A stretch of 64,000 nucleotides of DNA from NCBI GenBank assembly GCA_034231615.1, contig CM067322.1, positions 65,563,349 to 65,627,348 on the forward strand, given 5' to 3'. Below are positions 40,691 through 51,781 of the stretch, one piece after another (within the stretch, counting starts at the first letter, position 1; every line of letters begins with the position of its first letter). The notes under the pieces were generated by a model that saw only the letters and a list, made by a program, of their open reading frames with translations, made no database searches and had not been told where the DNA came from. Made by a program: the position numbers and the translations under genes. Source of the DNA: Meghimatium bilineatum. Lineage: Eukaryota > Mollusca > Gastropoda > Stylommatophora > Philomycidae.

Positions 40691-40887
40691 CGTAAATAAT
40701 CCTCAGTCAAGTAGCTATCAAGTTATATTCACATATAGAGAAATATGTAAAATGTGATTACGAGTTACATAAATATGTACCGGTACTTGCTTATACAGCT
40801 GATACAACATACACAAATGCAATAATGCATAATGTTTCACATTTATAAAGTATTGTAATCATTTTTCTATGTTCTTTACTACTTCAG

Positions 40888-40954
40888 ATTAGTCTCTGAT
40901 TAAACTAAGATAAACAGCATGGATGTTATTGACAAACTGAAAGCTAAGTACAAG
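40888..40954 (+). CDS. Alpha/beta-hydrolase gene B, exon with start codon
   Basis: ATG at 40919 opens MDVIDKLKAKYK, ended by donor GTAAGA at 40955 (coding part 40919-40954, phase 0). A pyrimidine-rich TTTTTCTATGTTCTTTACTACTTCAG ends at 40887, so the exon probably starts at 40888 with 31 nt of 5' UTR, spliced from an upstream non-coding exon not identified. The five downstream exons (43936, 48167, 52483, 55936, 62684) follow in phase with no stop, giving about 223 residues in this window. Overall the protein is an alpha/beta-hydrolase of the hormone-sensitive-lipase/arylacetamide-deacetylase type (abhydrolase_3), an esterase/lipase group. There is no signal peptide in the first residues, suggesting a cytosolic protein, as in HSL. 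Confidence 0.75.
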
Positions 40955-41164
40955 GTAAGAATATATATATTATGATAACTTTCGAACATCCATATAGACT
41001 GAAATTAATGTTACCTGAAGATATATGGTAAAGAAATACAACGATACGCCTTGGATGGTCAAGATACTATATTCAATTTCAGATCTAGATGGTTAGAAAA
41101 CAATGGCAACCTACTGAATGTAAATATTTCCTATAAAATCATTAGTCAGAAAATGTTGGGTTAG

Positions 41165-41660
41165 CCACTACGTGCATTCCTTGAACTATCTCTTTCATCA
41201 TCTTTATGCCATTCCTGATCTTTCCTCTCCATGAAACATGATGTTTTGTTCATAGAATCTTGTTCCTATGATTTCATGTCAATATATGCCCTGTTTGCAT
41301 ACATCCTCATACTGAAGTGGAGGTCGATCCCGAGATATTTTCCCAGACTGTAATTCTCCATAAAGGAGATCTTTCAGTATTCTGCCATATTCCATCATCC
41401 TAGTGTGCCCCAGTCATTTATGCAGACTAAGCATAGAAAATACTGTGCTATTACCTATTTTATTTAATATATCAATTTTAGTGACTTTATCCTGCCACCT
41501 ATCTCAAGAATTCTACGTAGATGCTACTTGTGAAATCTGTTTAGCCATCTCCCCTGGTGCATATAGGTTGACCATATTTCACTGCCATAGAGAAGGGTGC
41601 TGAAGAAATAAGCCTTGTAAGTCAGTTTAGTTTTTATAGTTATTTTTTTCCTTTCCCTAG
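41165..41660 (-). mobile_element. LINE C-terminus, antisense, in intron 1 of gene B
   Basis: Minus strand: FFSTLLYGSEIWSTYMHQGR then LNRFHKQHLRRIL-like, VFSMLSLHKWLGHTRMMEYG and RDRPPLQYEDVCKQG-like blocks in broken frames. This is the YGSExW...RxFHxxxLRxIL...WxGHxxRM order of LINE tails and is related to 52690-53110. Confidence 0.72.
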
Positions 41661-41915
41661 ACCCTTTTTGTTAGTCTTCATTGTTGCTGCCTTTCAATTC
41701 ATATGGAGATTTCTTGATCCAGAGATAATTGAGTGTAAACTGAGGATTCTAGATATGTAAAGTGATCAAGTACCTCTCTATCTCTCTCATCATCATAGAT
41801 GACTTTGCAGATCTTCTATAGCAGCATGTGTCACAATATGTGTCCTAATTTATCTGATTGTTAGTTAAAATGTATGGCAGGCATTGAAAAAGAGACAGCT
41901 ATTATATGTATTCTT

Positions 41916-42187
41916 CTTCTTCGTTCTCGAACTCCTGCAGATTAGCAGGATGTAGTCCAGAGAACGGAATGCGTTGTGTCATGGTTTACAGCATTGCTGC
42001 GATATCTGCGCCTTTCGGCCTGACCAAATCCGAATTCAGCATGGCTTTGGGTCACTGACCCTATATGGGATGGGACAGCCAACTCCATCCCATAACCTCC
42101 TTAGTCACCTCTTACGACGTGCATGGAAGGTAAACAGTGTTGCTATTCTTTGCTCCCCTTTCGGACCCCAACAACACACAGGCGATA
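41916..42187 (-). repeat. SINE-B, full length
   Basis: One of the best copies: TTCTTCTTCTTCGTTCTCGA, AACTCCTGCAGATTAGCAGG, ATGTAGTCCAGAGAACGGAA, TGCGCCTTTCGGCCTGACCA, GGGATGGGACAGCCAACTCC and CTTTGCTCCCCTTTCGGACC to AACACACAGGCG. Possible duplication ATATGTAT on both sides. Confidence 0.95.
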
Positions 42188-42189
42188 TG

Positions 42190-43870
42190 TATGTGTGTAT
42201 ATATATGATGATGACCTTCCTTTCAGTGATATATAGCACTGGAAGGATGATCATCACTTTCGGTAAACAAACAATCAGATTATACTCCTTCTCTCCCATC
42301 AAGGCCAGCTCTTTATGGGGATGAGGCTTAGGTACGTAAGTATGCCAGCAGTGGCTGAAAAAAATTTACTTATCTGATCACAGGGGTTGCGAGCTTTCAC
42401 TCTTTCTTTCCTGTGCCAAGTGGTGGTAGGTGCATGTCTTCTAGAGCTGTGTTGTGTCTGTATATAGGGTGATAGTGATGGAGAGGATTGGTGGTAACAG
42501 TTGTTTTCATAGATCTTGTAGTGCAGGGCATTCAATAAGGGGGGTGTTATACTCTTTTCTCCTCTTGTATGTTGCAGTATGATGTATGATCTGCAGTAAT
42601 TAATTGTAGGTGTTTGTTATGTTGTACATGTGCTGTACACACCATAAATATTGTGGTTTGATCTTTACAGTGTAGTCTATTTATACTCTCGTGTGGATGA
42701 CATATCTGCATGTTGCACTCTTGTCCAGCTGAATACCTAGATATGTTGGGTTTTCTTTGTGATTTATTTGAGCTCCTTCAATAGTGATTTTAAGCTTCTT
42801 TTGGTTTTGTTTGTTACTAAGTGTAAATATGGTATATGTGAATTTACTGGTGTTTACCTTCAGTTTCCAGAAGTTGCAGTATGTTGATATTGTGAAAAGA
42901 GTTTTTCTAAGTCTCTCTGCAGCCAGGTGTGTCTGATTCACTTGTCCATATGACAAGGTCATCTGCAAACATGACTTTGTGGGTGTTAAGCAGGTCAGAG
43001 TGATCATTTATGAAAACTGTAAATAGGGTGCAGCTGAGGGCTGAACCTTGGGGTAGCCCTCCCTCCAATGTGCGTTTCAATGATAGTTTATTGTTTACTA
43101 CAGTTTGTATGGTTGTCACTTAGGTAAATCTATTTGTACATTTTCCCACAAATGCCCATGTTTTGCATTTTTAGCAATAGTTCTTTCCTCTATACCTAGT
43201 CATATGCTTGCATTAGGTCTAAAAAGACAATGACAGTACTCTTCCTTTGCTAAAAATTGTCCTTCACATTCTGGGTGAAGAAAGAGAGTTGGTCTTCAGT
43301 CCTTGATCCTCTTCGGAAGCCATCTTGAAAGTTGTTGAGGGCTGCTGAAGCTTCCAACCACCAGTATAGTCTGTTGTTCAGCATTTGTTCTGCAAGTTTA
43401 CTGATGTTAGAAATAAAAGAGATTGGTAAAAGAGCTTTTTATGTCATCTTCAGGCTTATCCTCTTTAATATTGGCTTGACAATAGCAGTCTTCCAGGCTG
43501 TTGGTAGGGTTCTACTTTGCCAATTTATATTTATAAAGTTTAGGAGCTCTGTTTTTCCTTTGGTTCCTAGATGGTGGATTTTCTCATTGGATATTTTATC
43601 AGGACCTGGTGCTTTTCTTAGCTGTAGTTTCTTTAAAGCAGTCTGTAGTTTTTGAATGGTGAAGTTTTCATAAAAAAGTGCAGTTTTTGCTGGCTTGGAT
43701 CTTTCTTTAGATTTTAGAATCTTGCCAATTGTACTGTATAATACTTTCATGCGGGAGGTTTTGTTGATGCTTGAAAAGTATTTGTTGCAATTGTTTACTT
43801 TGTCTGTTTCCACTAGTAATGGTGTATTGGTGGCAACTAGCCATATATATTTGTTTAATATTATATCTGC
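42190..43870 (-). mobile_element. LINE-2: second I-type LINE, decayed
   Basis: Minus strand: VETDKVNNCNKYFSSINKTS, LRKAPGPDKISNEKIHHLGT, AWKTAIVKPIL, then GGLPQGSALSCTLFTVFIND, KVMFADDLVIW (F/YADD motif), NFWKLKVNTSKFTYTIF and PTYLGIQLDKSATC, then a long 3' region ending near the SINE-B. The same domain order as the LINE at 36090-40690 but clearly diverged, older and without a preserved RNase H. Lies antisense in intron 1 of gene B, ending about 65 bp before exon 2. Confidence 0.88.
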
Positions 43871-43935
43871 AATGTTTATTTCATTGTTATGTAGGCGATG
43901 TATTTCAAGTTTTGATTTTGCATGTTTATTTTCAG

Positions 43936-44116
43936 TTATCTGCAGAGACAGAAAATTTCTTAAAGTCGCATCTTGAACAGCAGGTTAATGGAGGAAGTCC
44001 AGATAAGATTAAGGAAGACGATTTTGCAGAGTCGCATGTTGAATTTAATGAGAAAACTATTGCAGACTTTGATGGTTCTGTGAAACAGTTTTCAGTTCCA
44101 TCAGCTGGTGTTCTGA
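43936..44116 (+). CDS. Alpha/beta-hydrolase gene B, exon 2
   Basis: Acceptor TTTATTTTCAG ends at 43935, donor GTAAGT begins at 44117; 181 nt, phase 0 in and 1 out. It encodes 60 residues beginning LSAETENFLKSHLEQQVNGG and ending FSVPSAGVL: an acidic, helical N-terminal stretch and then the first beta strands that precede the catalytic fold (the family's 'vxVPs..G.xipv' region). Not conserved enough to name a subfamily. Confidence 0.8.
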
Positions 44117-44271
44117 GTAAGTGTTCATGTTCATATATGTGTGGCTGAGACAATTATTTTGTAATTATCGTCAACATTTGTGAACTTGTGTAAATAAATG
44201 CTAGATTATTAGTTTATGTTACAAGTACACATGGTGATGTTTGGAGTCGGAGACAGGTAGACCCAGTTCTA

Positions 44272-47024
44272 TAGTGCGTTCATAAATAGTTGTCCACAGA
44301 TATTTACATTTTTCTCTGTAATTACTGAGCATATAGATTTCATATTTTGCATGAGTGCATCATTTCATAACCACGTTACAGATTTATAATTATTTATATT
44401 GAGAGGATTTATCGCAGTAGTCACTACAAATGTTGTTTTTTAGGTAGTATCGATTTTATCGTATGTTGAAAATAAATTTTGCAGTAATTGCATGTATAGG
44501 CAATACATAATATATATACAATATACCGTACATCTTTCATAGCGTGGGTAAAAATGAGATATTTCGAGAATCTTTTTCTTTCGTTGCATTGAGAATATAT
44601 GCAACGAGATATAAAGTTAATAGCAAAACATTTATGAAATAGTATTATTGTGCGTGCCAATTCTTCTTCTTCTTCTGCGTTCGTTCTCTAACTCCAACAG
44701 ATTAACAGGATGTAGTCCTGAGAACGGTATGCGTTGTGTCATGGTTTACAGCACTGCTGTGATATCTGCGCATTTCGGCCTGACACATCCGACTACAGCA
44801 TGGCTTTGGGTCACTGACCCTTTATGGGATGGGACAGCCAACTTCATCCCATAACCTCCTTAGTCACCTTTTACGACATGCGTGGAAGGTAAACAGTGTT
44901 GCTATTCTTTGCTCCCCTTTCGGGCCCTGGCAACACACAGGCGGTGCATGCCAATTGTGTGTAGAAATTTTGTAGTACAAATAATTCTTCTTCTGTGTTC
45001 TTGTTTATATCATTTGTTTTATCAAAAATTTCTTCACTTCTTGTTTCATTCTGAATCCGATGAATAGTAAAGATCGATAATGGTAATGGGTTTAATGAAG
45101 TGTAAGTCATCTTTATGCCAATATTCTTCTTCCACTTTCAATTTATAGTCCTCACATTTAATCCAGAATTCTTTGTTTATGTCGGAGAGCATAGAATATG
45201 CCATTTTATGAAAATCATTAAGTTTGAGGGTTTTATTTTCCATTGACATGGCTCCTTTAATTTTAGCCCCAAAAAATTGTTTTGGATTTAAATGTGAATG
45301 ATACGGTGGTAATCTTATACATCTATGTCCATGCTCCTCTATAATTTTATCAATGTGGAAAGTCTTCGCTCTGTGTTCATTCTTTACCAACATCAGCAAC
45401 TCAGGTTTCAAGTGCAGTTCAGTAAATGAAATATTTTCTTTTCTAAACGATATTTTAATGTCTTTCTTAGTAGACGGGGTTGTAGTGATCTTATCTTCAC
45501 GTGTATCTACATTATTGTAAGAAATGTTGTCCATAACCAGACAGGAGGGTCTATCTAACGATGGAAGTACAGTCTTTTCTATACACTCTCTAAATATATA
45601 ACCATTCATTTCAGCATGGTAGCCTCGATTATCGGTAGATTTGGAAATGAACATAGTTCACAATTTTTCAACAGACCATTTTCTCTGCTACCTGCATGTA
45701 CCATTATTAACCTTTGCTGCTTGGTACATATCTCTTAATAGCTCCATCTGTAGATTGCCATTACTTTTCATTAGGGATGATGCTCATAAGTATGGTGAGT
45801 GTTTATCCATGTTTCATCAATATATTCTATATCATAATTTTCTTTACGCATCTCCCTAATTTGTCTCAAATATTTACTTCTCATAGTTATTAAATGTGGT
45901 TTCTCACAAATGACGCTTATACCACTAGTATATTTGCGAAATGTAAATCTGGCACTCCTTACTGATTTCCATAATTTTGTTTCAGAAATGTGAATGTCAG
46001 TATTTTCTAGTTACGTTTTCAATATTTTTAATGTCCATGCTTCTTTGCCATACAAAAGCTTATGAATTGTTCTCTTAATGATTTCTTCATCAAAATTGTT
46101 TACAGCATTTTTTCGTCCTCTCGTTTCGTTTGTGTTTTTGAAATTAGGGTTGTCTTCGCTTAACCACCGTGATAGTGTTTTATAGGATATACCCATGACA
46201 TGCTGTGTTCTTTTTAAGGCTTCAATAAACTATGAAATAGAGTACCGCATCTCACTTCTTGTGAAAAATGTTTGTAAAATCTTAGTTATATTTTTTAGTG
46301 TAACAATTTTAACTTTCAACGACATACTTATAATATATTTGTAAATTCTGCTGTATGATGCACTGTATTTATTTACAAAAACATGATATTTTTGATAATA
46401 TCACAATATAAACAAGTTGTATTTCAGATTCACCTATGATAGAAATTATGACTTACTATTATTATCAGATATTCAAATATGAAATCTCTAAAACAAAAAA
46501 CTCTTACTTAATTTTGCAAAAATTAAAATTTTAATTTCCGTTCTACATTTGTGCCAAATCATGTATGATGTGGCTTTCATAAGCAACTTGTCTTGTGAAA
46601 ACAATATCAAAACACGAGATGGTACGCACTATAAATTTCACGAAAATACAATGCAATCAATGATGACGGCTTTGTATCACATCTTGTGTTTCATTGGTTA
46701 GCACAGTTACAATTTGCAGAAGAGTCAATAAATAATTGGATGAGATAAAACAACAATAAACAGATAAGACTCATTGACAAATAGTAATATAATTTTTACT
46801 GTAGACCAGTCCAATTTTTGTACTCGCAACCCAAGAAAAATGCTACCTAAAAACGACATTCGTAGCAACTGCTGCGATAAATCCACTCAATATAGATAAT
46901 AAATAATCATAAATCTGTAACATGGTTGTGAAATCATGTACTTATGCAAAATATGTAGTCACTACACTCAGTAATTACAAAGAAAAAGGAAAATATCGGT
47001 GGACAACTATTTATGAACGCACTA
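44272..47024 (-). mobile_element. Tc1/mariner-superfamily element with about 185-bp inverted ends, inactive
   Basis: Ends TAGTGCGTTCATAAATAGTT (44272) and its reverse complement (to 47024) continue as inverted repeats for about 185 bp, to 44455 and from 46845. TA flanks both ends. Minus-strand pieces: GISYKTLSRWLSEDNPNF (helix-turn-helix region, 46196), YDIEYIDETWINTHHT (first catalytic Asp, about 45810), CLVMDNISYNN (second Asp, 45540) and RLPPYHSHLNPKQFFGAKIK (third position, about 45290). Where relatives have LNPIExxW the third acidic residue is replaced (NPKQ), and the frame is broken between 46011 and 45654. A SINE-B sits inside at 44663-44943. Plain dead DNA transposon in intron 2 of gene B. 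Confidence 0.92.
44663..44943 (-). repeat. SINE-B nested in the Tc1-like element, 13-bp duplication
   Basis: Full-length reverse SINE-B. Flanks GTGCGTGCCAATT (44650-44662) and GTGCATGCCAATT (44944-44956) differ by one base. It gives the full length of the family as about 281 bp. Confidence 0.95.
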
Positions 47025-47049
47025 TAGCACTAGATTATCGCACACCTGT

Positions 47050-47612
47050 CTTCTATGTTCTCAAACTTCTTCTGCTTAGCAGGAAGTAGTTAAGAGAATA
47101 AAATATGCTGTGTTATGGTTCTTCTTCCTTCTGTGTGTGTTCTAAAACTCCAGCAGATTAGCCAGATGCAGTCTGGAGAACGAAATGCATTGTGTCATGG
47201 TTTACAGCTTTGCTGCAATATTTGTGCCTTTCGGCTTGATACATCTGACTTCAGTATGGCTTCTGGGTAACTTTGACCCTCTATGGAATGGGGCAGCAAC
47301 TCCACCACATAACCCCCTTAAAAGCCTCTTACAACGCGCATAAAAGGTAAATAGTGTTGCTATTCTTTGCTTCCCTTTTAGACCCTTGCAACACTTGGGC
47401 AGTGTTATAGCTTACAGCTTAGCTGCCTAACTGTACATTTTTATCAGATACATCCGACTTCAGTGTGACTTCTGGGTCACTTTGAATCTCATGTGTTGGG
47501 CAGCCAACTCCAACCTCAAAATTTCTTCAGTTGACTCTTCTATTTATTGCTGGTGACAGTTGCTATTGTTTACTCTGATTCAGGTTTCAGCAACACACAG
47601 GAAAATCCCTAG
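47050..47612 (-). repeat. Cluster of three SINE-B pieces in the same orientation
   Basis: A 3' piece (about 47055-47123), a full copy (47124-47404: TTCTTCCTTCTGTGTGTGTT to CCCTTGCAACACTTGGGC) and a 5' part (47405-47612: TACAGCTTAGCTGCCTAACT to TTTCAGCAACACACAGG). All reverse. They may reflect unequal exchange or repeated insertion at one site. Confidence 0.88.
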
Positions 47613-48166
47613 TTGGCCCAGAAGTATATGCTGCTCTCCTGGGAGGGGATGATGATCCTGGGATACTTCTGAATTAGAATGCTTCTCATTGGGGATTAAA
47701 CATGTATCCATAATCCCCCCCTAAAACAACCAAGCCTTTGAGACAACAAACCTTATATGAGTTCAGATGTTGCCTCAGTTACCCAAATGAGAAGAACCTG
47801 TGCTTTCGTCAAAAGGCGATGGGCTTTCAAGAGCTACTTTCTCACAGCTTAAGGAATTATTTCATCATCATCATAATCAATCATAGGTACACACAAATAA
47901 TGAAAGAAGAGAACTAGCAGTTCTTGCTTGAGATACACAGCTATAAACAGTAATACACTTGAAGATGTTTGCTTTTAGAAAGTGACACTAAATAGCCAGG
48001 CAAGATTTTGAGTTGTGAAACACATTCATCCATTAAAATTAATGTTACCAGTGTATTTTCTATAGATCTATCTGTAATTTATGTGGATAATATATGAATA
48101 GAGATCACTTTGTCAATAGAAACTTCCTCTATGTGGTCCTTATAAATATATGAAATATGTTTACAG
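47613..48166. other. Intron 2 of gene B, unrecognised part
   Basis: Between the SINE cluster and exon 3; no clear repeat or coding block, except a scrap at 47618-47640 resembling 35880-35905. Confidence 0.4.
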
Positions 48167-48299
48167 ATGGTATTCCTATTTCTGTGATCAAACCTAAAGA
48201 TTGTGCACGCAGACCTGGAATCCTGATCAACTTCCATGGAGAAGAAAACAATTCTGTAACAAGAAAATCCACAGAGGCTTTGTGTATGTTGCTTGCAAA
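48167..48299 (+). CDS. Alpha/beta-hydrolase gene B, exon 3 (oxyanion-loop region)
   Basis: Acceptor ATATGTTTACAG ends at 48166, donor GTATGT begins at 48300; 133 nt, phase 1 in and 2 out. It encodes NGIPISVIKPKDCARR then PGILINFHGEENNSVTRKST and EALCMLLAK. The LINFHG strand-loop is the place of the HGGG oxyanion motif in HSL-type esterases; here it reads HGEE, so two glycines are replaced by acidic residues, which is unusual for an active enzyme. Confidence 0.85.
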
Positions 48300-48411
48300 G
48301 TATGTTCTATGGCATCTTAATTTAAATAATTAAAGCTTATAATATCTTGCTATTTATTCCTTTCAACACATTACCATCACACTTTTGTTTTTTGTTTTAA
48401 TATATTTATAT

Positions 48412-48657
48412 CACACATGTTGCCGGAGCCCAAAAGGGGAGCAAAGAATAGCAACACTGTTTATCTTCCATGCATGTCATAAGAGGCGAATAAGGGGGTT
48501 ATGATGTGGAGATAGCTGTCCCATATCAAATAGGGTCAAAATGATCCAGAAGCCATGCTGATGTTGGATTTGTCAGATATCATGACAGATTTGCAAACCA
48601 TGACACAACACCATATCATGTTGATATGCAGGAGTATGAGAAGAAATGTAGAAGAAG
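48412..48657 (+). repeat. SINE-B with perfect 12-bp duplication
   Basis: From CACACATGTTGCCGGAGCCC to AGAAGAAATGTAGAAGAAG, flanked by ATATATTTATAT (48400-48411 and 48658-48669). In intron 3 of gene B, 113 bp after exon 3. Confidence 0.93.
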
Positions 48658-48824
48658 ATATATTTATATTAGTAGTTTAGTGGTCATATTCAAGCCATAT
48701 GTTTATATGAACTGTGTTATAAAAAGTGACCCACACTGATATCATCAAATTGTTGCAAACGTTTATTTCATTAGATGTGTGCATACAAAATGGTGGAAAA
48801 TGTCTTCTACGTAAACACATAGAC

Positions 48825-48970
48825 TCCCTCTAAGTAGGAGACTTCTTCTCAAAGCATTTTATACTGCTGAGATTTGGAATTCTGGTATATGAACACATTA
48901 ACTTTCTGCTATATGAAAGAAAGCTCTGGAAAAACGCATCCTTCCATTGCACATAGGAAACAAGCTTCAT
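48825..48970 (+). repeat. Unclassified repeat family D, copy 3
   Basis: CTAAGTAGGAGACTTCTTCT, ATGAAAGAAAGCTCTGGAAA and TTGCACATAGGAAACAAGC match copies at 14515 and 23280. Confidence 0.6.
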
Positions 48971-49429
48971 CAATTGTAATTCCAAGGAATCAAAACAAAT
49001 ATGGTTTAGTAGATTATATATACATGTATTGATAATAAAAATGGGTTAGTGGCCTGCCTCACAAACCAAATTTGGTAAAATAGTTTGTGGTTTGAAATCT
49101 GAGCAATCACATGACATCCTTGTCTGTTTAAAAAAATAGTTGTCTAGTTAAAAAATTAGAACCATTTTTTGCAATGGAACACTATCAATGCAGGCCCAAA
49201 TTCGAGTGCTGAGATGTTATATCGAACCAATTCTTTTTTAATGGATGCAAAGCATGGACTGTAAACAAAAAAATGTAATAACCACTGGAAATATCAAGGG
49301 GAGAAGAGACGGAATGACAAAAAGAAGTTGCTAGATGGACTAGAATTATGGCACGGTAAATTTTCAACTAAGCTTATTGACAATACAAGACACGGAGAAA
49401 CATAATCGCCTACGCCATTCGGCATGGCA
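48971..49429. other. Intronic, one possible LINE tail
   Basis: Around 49255-49440 short blocks (ACCACTGGAAATATCAAGGG, GAATTATGGCACGGTAAATT, CGCCATTCGGCATGGCACTTGATTGATTG) look like a worn RTE-like LINE tail on the plus strand (compare the end of 21730-22005 in reverse). Otherwise unrecognised. Confidence 0.4.
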
Positions 49430-49439
49430 CTTGATTGAT

Positions 49440-49818
49440 TGATTTGTATATATGCATGCACTCTCTGTTGTTGGGAGGGAGCCAGAGATATATTGTGCAG
49501 TACTGGGGGGAGGGGAGGAGGGAGAACTGACTACACTGTAGTTATGGCAGAGGTTCATCACAATGGCACAGTGACTCAGGATGTGACAGGCCTTTTGTCT
49601 TGAACATTTGGTTACATACCTGAAGCTATAGAGAAGCTTGACATAACCAGTAGGCATTTGGTGACAGGGAAGGAGCACAGTGAACCTGATATTGGCTGCA
49701 ATGGCTCGGAGCAGGACATGGTTAGAAACCTACTTTCCTGGTAGTGTGATAGTTATTTTCTGGCTCTGCTCCGGGGTGGATACAAATTTCACAGACTTCC
49801 CAGCACTATAATGCATTT
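49440..49818 (+). mobile_element. LINE-1 5' region, stand-alone copy
   Basis: Sense-strand match to the first non-coding part of the LINE at 36090-40690: GCACTCTCTGTTGTTGGGAG, CACAGTGACTCAGGATGTGA, ATTTGGTGACAGGGAAGGAG and TCTGGCTCTGCTCCGGGGTG up to CAGCACTATAATGC-ATTTA, where similarity stops, at the same point at which the derivative at 18500-19135 leaves the LINE. Confidence 0.82.
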
Positions 49819-49977
49819 ATGTTCTCTTGAACATAATGATGTAGATCCTGTTAATTTTTAAGTGTTTGAGAATGAATGCAGAAGGGGAGGATGTGAAACA
49901 GACTTGTGGATTTAATCTAGAAATTCCAGAACCCCCATCATATGTGTCTGCTATACAGGGAAGGCATGTCGAATATA

Positions 49978-51309
49978 CGAGGGGGAGTCAATAAGTAAGT
50001 CACAAATGGCTCTTTAGAGAAAAACTGAAGACGATAAAAACTTGAAAACTGTTTATTTTTACACATACATTATCCCTTTACTTCTCAACATAATTTCCAC
50101 CAACATTGATGCATTTATCCCATCGTTTTATGAGTCCTCCCAAACCTGCTGCGTAGAACTGCGTGCTCTGCTTTTTAAGCCACATTTTCACTTCACATTC
50201 AACTTCTGCGTCAGTCGCGAAATGCTTCCCGCCAAGGTGGGTTTTTAGTGGACCAAAAAGGTGAAAATCACTAGGGGCTAAATCGGGGCTGTAAGGAGGA
50301 TGTTCCAGAATTTTCCAACCAAGATTTTTTATTTTCTCCTGAGTTAATCGAGCCGTATGTGGTCTAGCATTGTCATGAAGGAGTAGCACTCCTCTAGTCA
50401 GCAGCCCTGGACGTTTTCTTCGAATTGCATCCCGAAGCACTGATAGAACTTCACAGTATGATTCAGAATTCACATTGTCACCTTTCTTTTTGAAATTGGT
50501 TAAAAGCACTCCTTGACAATCCCAGAACACTGTCAGCATAACCTTCCCTGCTGATGGTGTAACCTTGAATTTTTGGACACAAGGCGAAGAAGGATGTTTC
50601 CATTGCATTGAAGCACGCTTTGATTCAGGCTGGTAGTGATGCACCCATGATTCGTCCCCAGTAATAATCCTGTTCATCATGTCTTCTCCTTCATTTGCGT
50701 ATTGACAGAGATGCTCCAATGACAAGCCTAATCGGTTCATTTTGTGTTCGTCCGTCAATTGTCTGGGCACCCACCTTGAACACACTTTCTTAAATTTCAA
50801 TCGGTCATGCATGATGCTGTATGCTGAACCATGTGAGCACCCTATTGCAGCTGCTACAGCGTCTATCGTTACTCGTCTGTCACCTCGAATCATCTCCTCA
50901 ACCCGCTGCACAGATGCGTCTGTTGCAATTTCAACAGCACGACCAGATCGGATTTCGTCAACAATTTTAGAGCGTCCTTGAGAAAATTTTTTTACCCAGC
51001 TGTGCACCGCTTTACGGGACAAACAATTGTCAGCATAAACAGGAAGCATTTCTTTATGAATGTCTTTTGCAGGCAGTCCTTTTGCCCATAAAAAACGCAC
51101 AACAGCACGTTGTTCATTGATTGTACACTCTGTAAGTACAGTAGCCATTTTGTTTTTTGTGCTGCGCATGCGCAAGGTACAGCTAGCGCCATCTAGCGAA
51201 CATAAACATAAAGTTCTATGATATCAACTATAAACAGCTTTAGAAACCACCTACTGCATTTTCCTGCCATCCAACATCAATTTGGGATTTACTTATTGAC
51301 TCCCCCTCG
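49978..51309 (-). mobile_element. Mariner transposon, apparently intact
   Basis: Ends CGAGGGGGAGTCAATAAGTA (49978) and the exact reverse complement at 51290-51309, extending to about 31 bp with three mismatches, with TA on both sides (49976-49977, 51310-51311). 1,332 bp, with one uninterrupted transposase. Intact ends, TA duplication and open frame together suggest a young insertion. It lies antisense in intron 3 of gene B. Confidence 0.96.
50078..51148 (-). CDS. Mariner transposase, full length
   Basis: 356 residues from MATVLTE (ATG at 51148; an in-frame ATG at 51175 would add nine residues but MATV fits the usual start next to the first helix). N-terminal paired-type helix-turn-helix domain with AVHSWVKKFSQGR and TIDAVAAAIGCSHGSAYSIM, linker WVPRQLTDEHK, then the catalytic domain: ITGDESWVHHY (Asp 1), LLHDNARPHTA (Asp 2) and HPPYSPDLAPSDFHLFGPLK (Asp 3), spaced as DD34D. 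The protein cuts and pastes the element by binding its inverted ends. All three Asp and the WVPxxL and YSPDLAPSD signatures are present and there is no stop, so it may still be active. Confidence 0.95.
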   Translation of the reverse strand: MATVLTECTINEQRAVVRFLWAKGLPAKDIHKEMLPVYADNCLSRKAVHSWVKKFSQGRSKIVDEIRSGRAVEIATDASVQRVEEMIRGDRRVTIDAVAAAIGCSHGSAYSIMHDRLKFKKVCSRWVPRQLTDEHKMNRLGLSLEHLCQYANEGEDMMNRIITGDESWVHHYQPESKRASMQWKHPSSPCVQKFKVTPSAGKVMLTVFWDCQGVLLTNFKKKGDNVNSESYCEVLSVLRDAIRRKRPGLLTRGVLLLHDNARPHTARLTQEKIKNLGWKILEHPPYSPDLAPSDFHLFGPLKTHLGGKHFATDAEVECEVKMWLKKQSTQFYAAGLGGLIKRWDKCINVGGNYVEK

Positions 51310-51311
51310 TA

Positions 51312-51780
51312 GTACTTATGATAACAGATTAATTTCTTAAACTGAGGTATTCTTTACATAACCTGAAGCAAATCTAAAGAACAATTAATTGGTGCTGTAA
51401 ACTGTTGAATAGCTGAAGTGATGAAGAAGAATATAAAATATTATGAAGGAACTGTTAGTACAATTTATGTGGATCTCACACTAGTTAGGTCTAGAGTTCA
51501 CTCCTCAGTAAGGACTGGGTTTTTTTCTGTCGGTTGGTAAATTAAAAAACTCCCCTGTACAAGATGTGGTGACAGCAAGAGCATGCGACCTTTATCACAC
51601 AGCTAATCAATCCCCTCCCTGCAACTTACCGGGAAAAATGTAGTATTGACAGTTTTTTAAAATACGTTTGTCTGCTGACATGTATTTTTCATAATTAAAC
51701 AACTCATTTTTCTTGTAAAATATTTATGTAGTCTATGCACATTTATCAGATCTGTAAAAATAGACTATGACTGTGGTAGA
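51312..51780. other. Intron 3 of gene B, unrecognised
   Basis: Nothing recognised. Confidence 0.4.
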
Positions 51781-51781
51781 G

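Noticed and set aside
50742-50981. 79-codon plus frame
   Set aside because: Shadow of the mariner transposase on the opposite strand.
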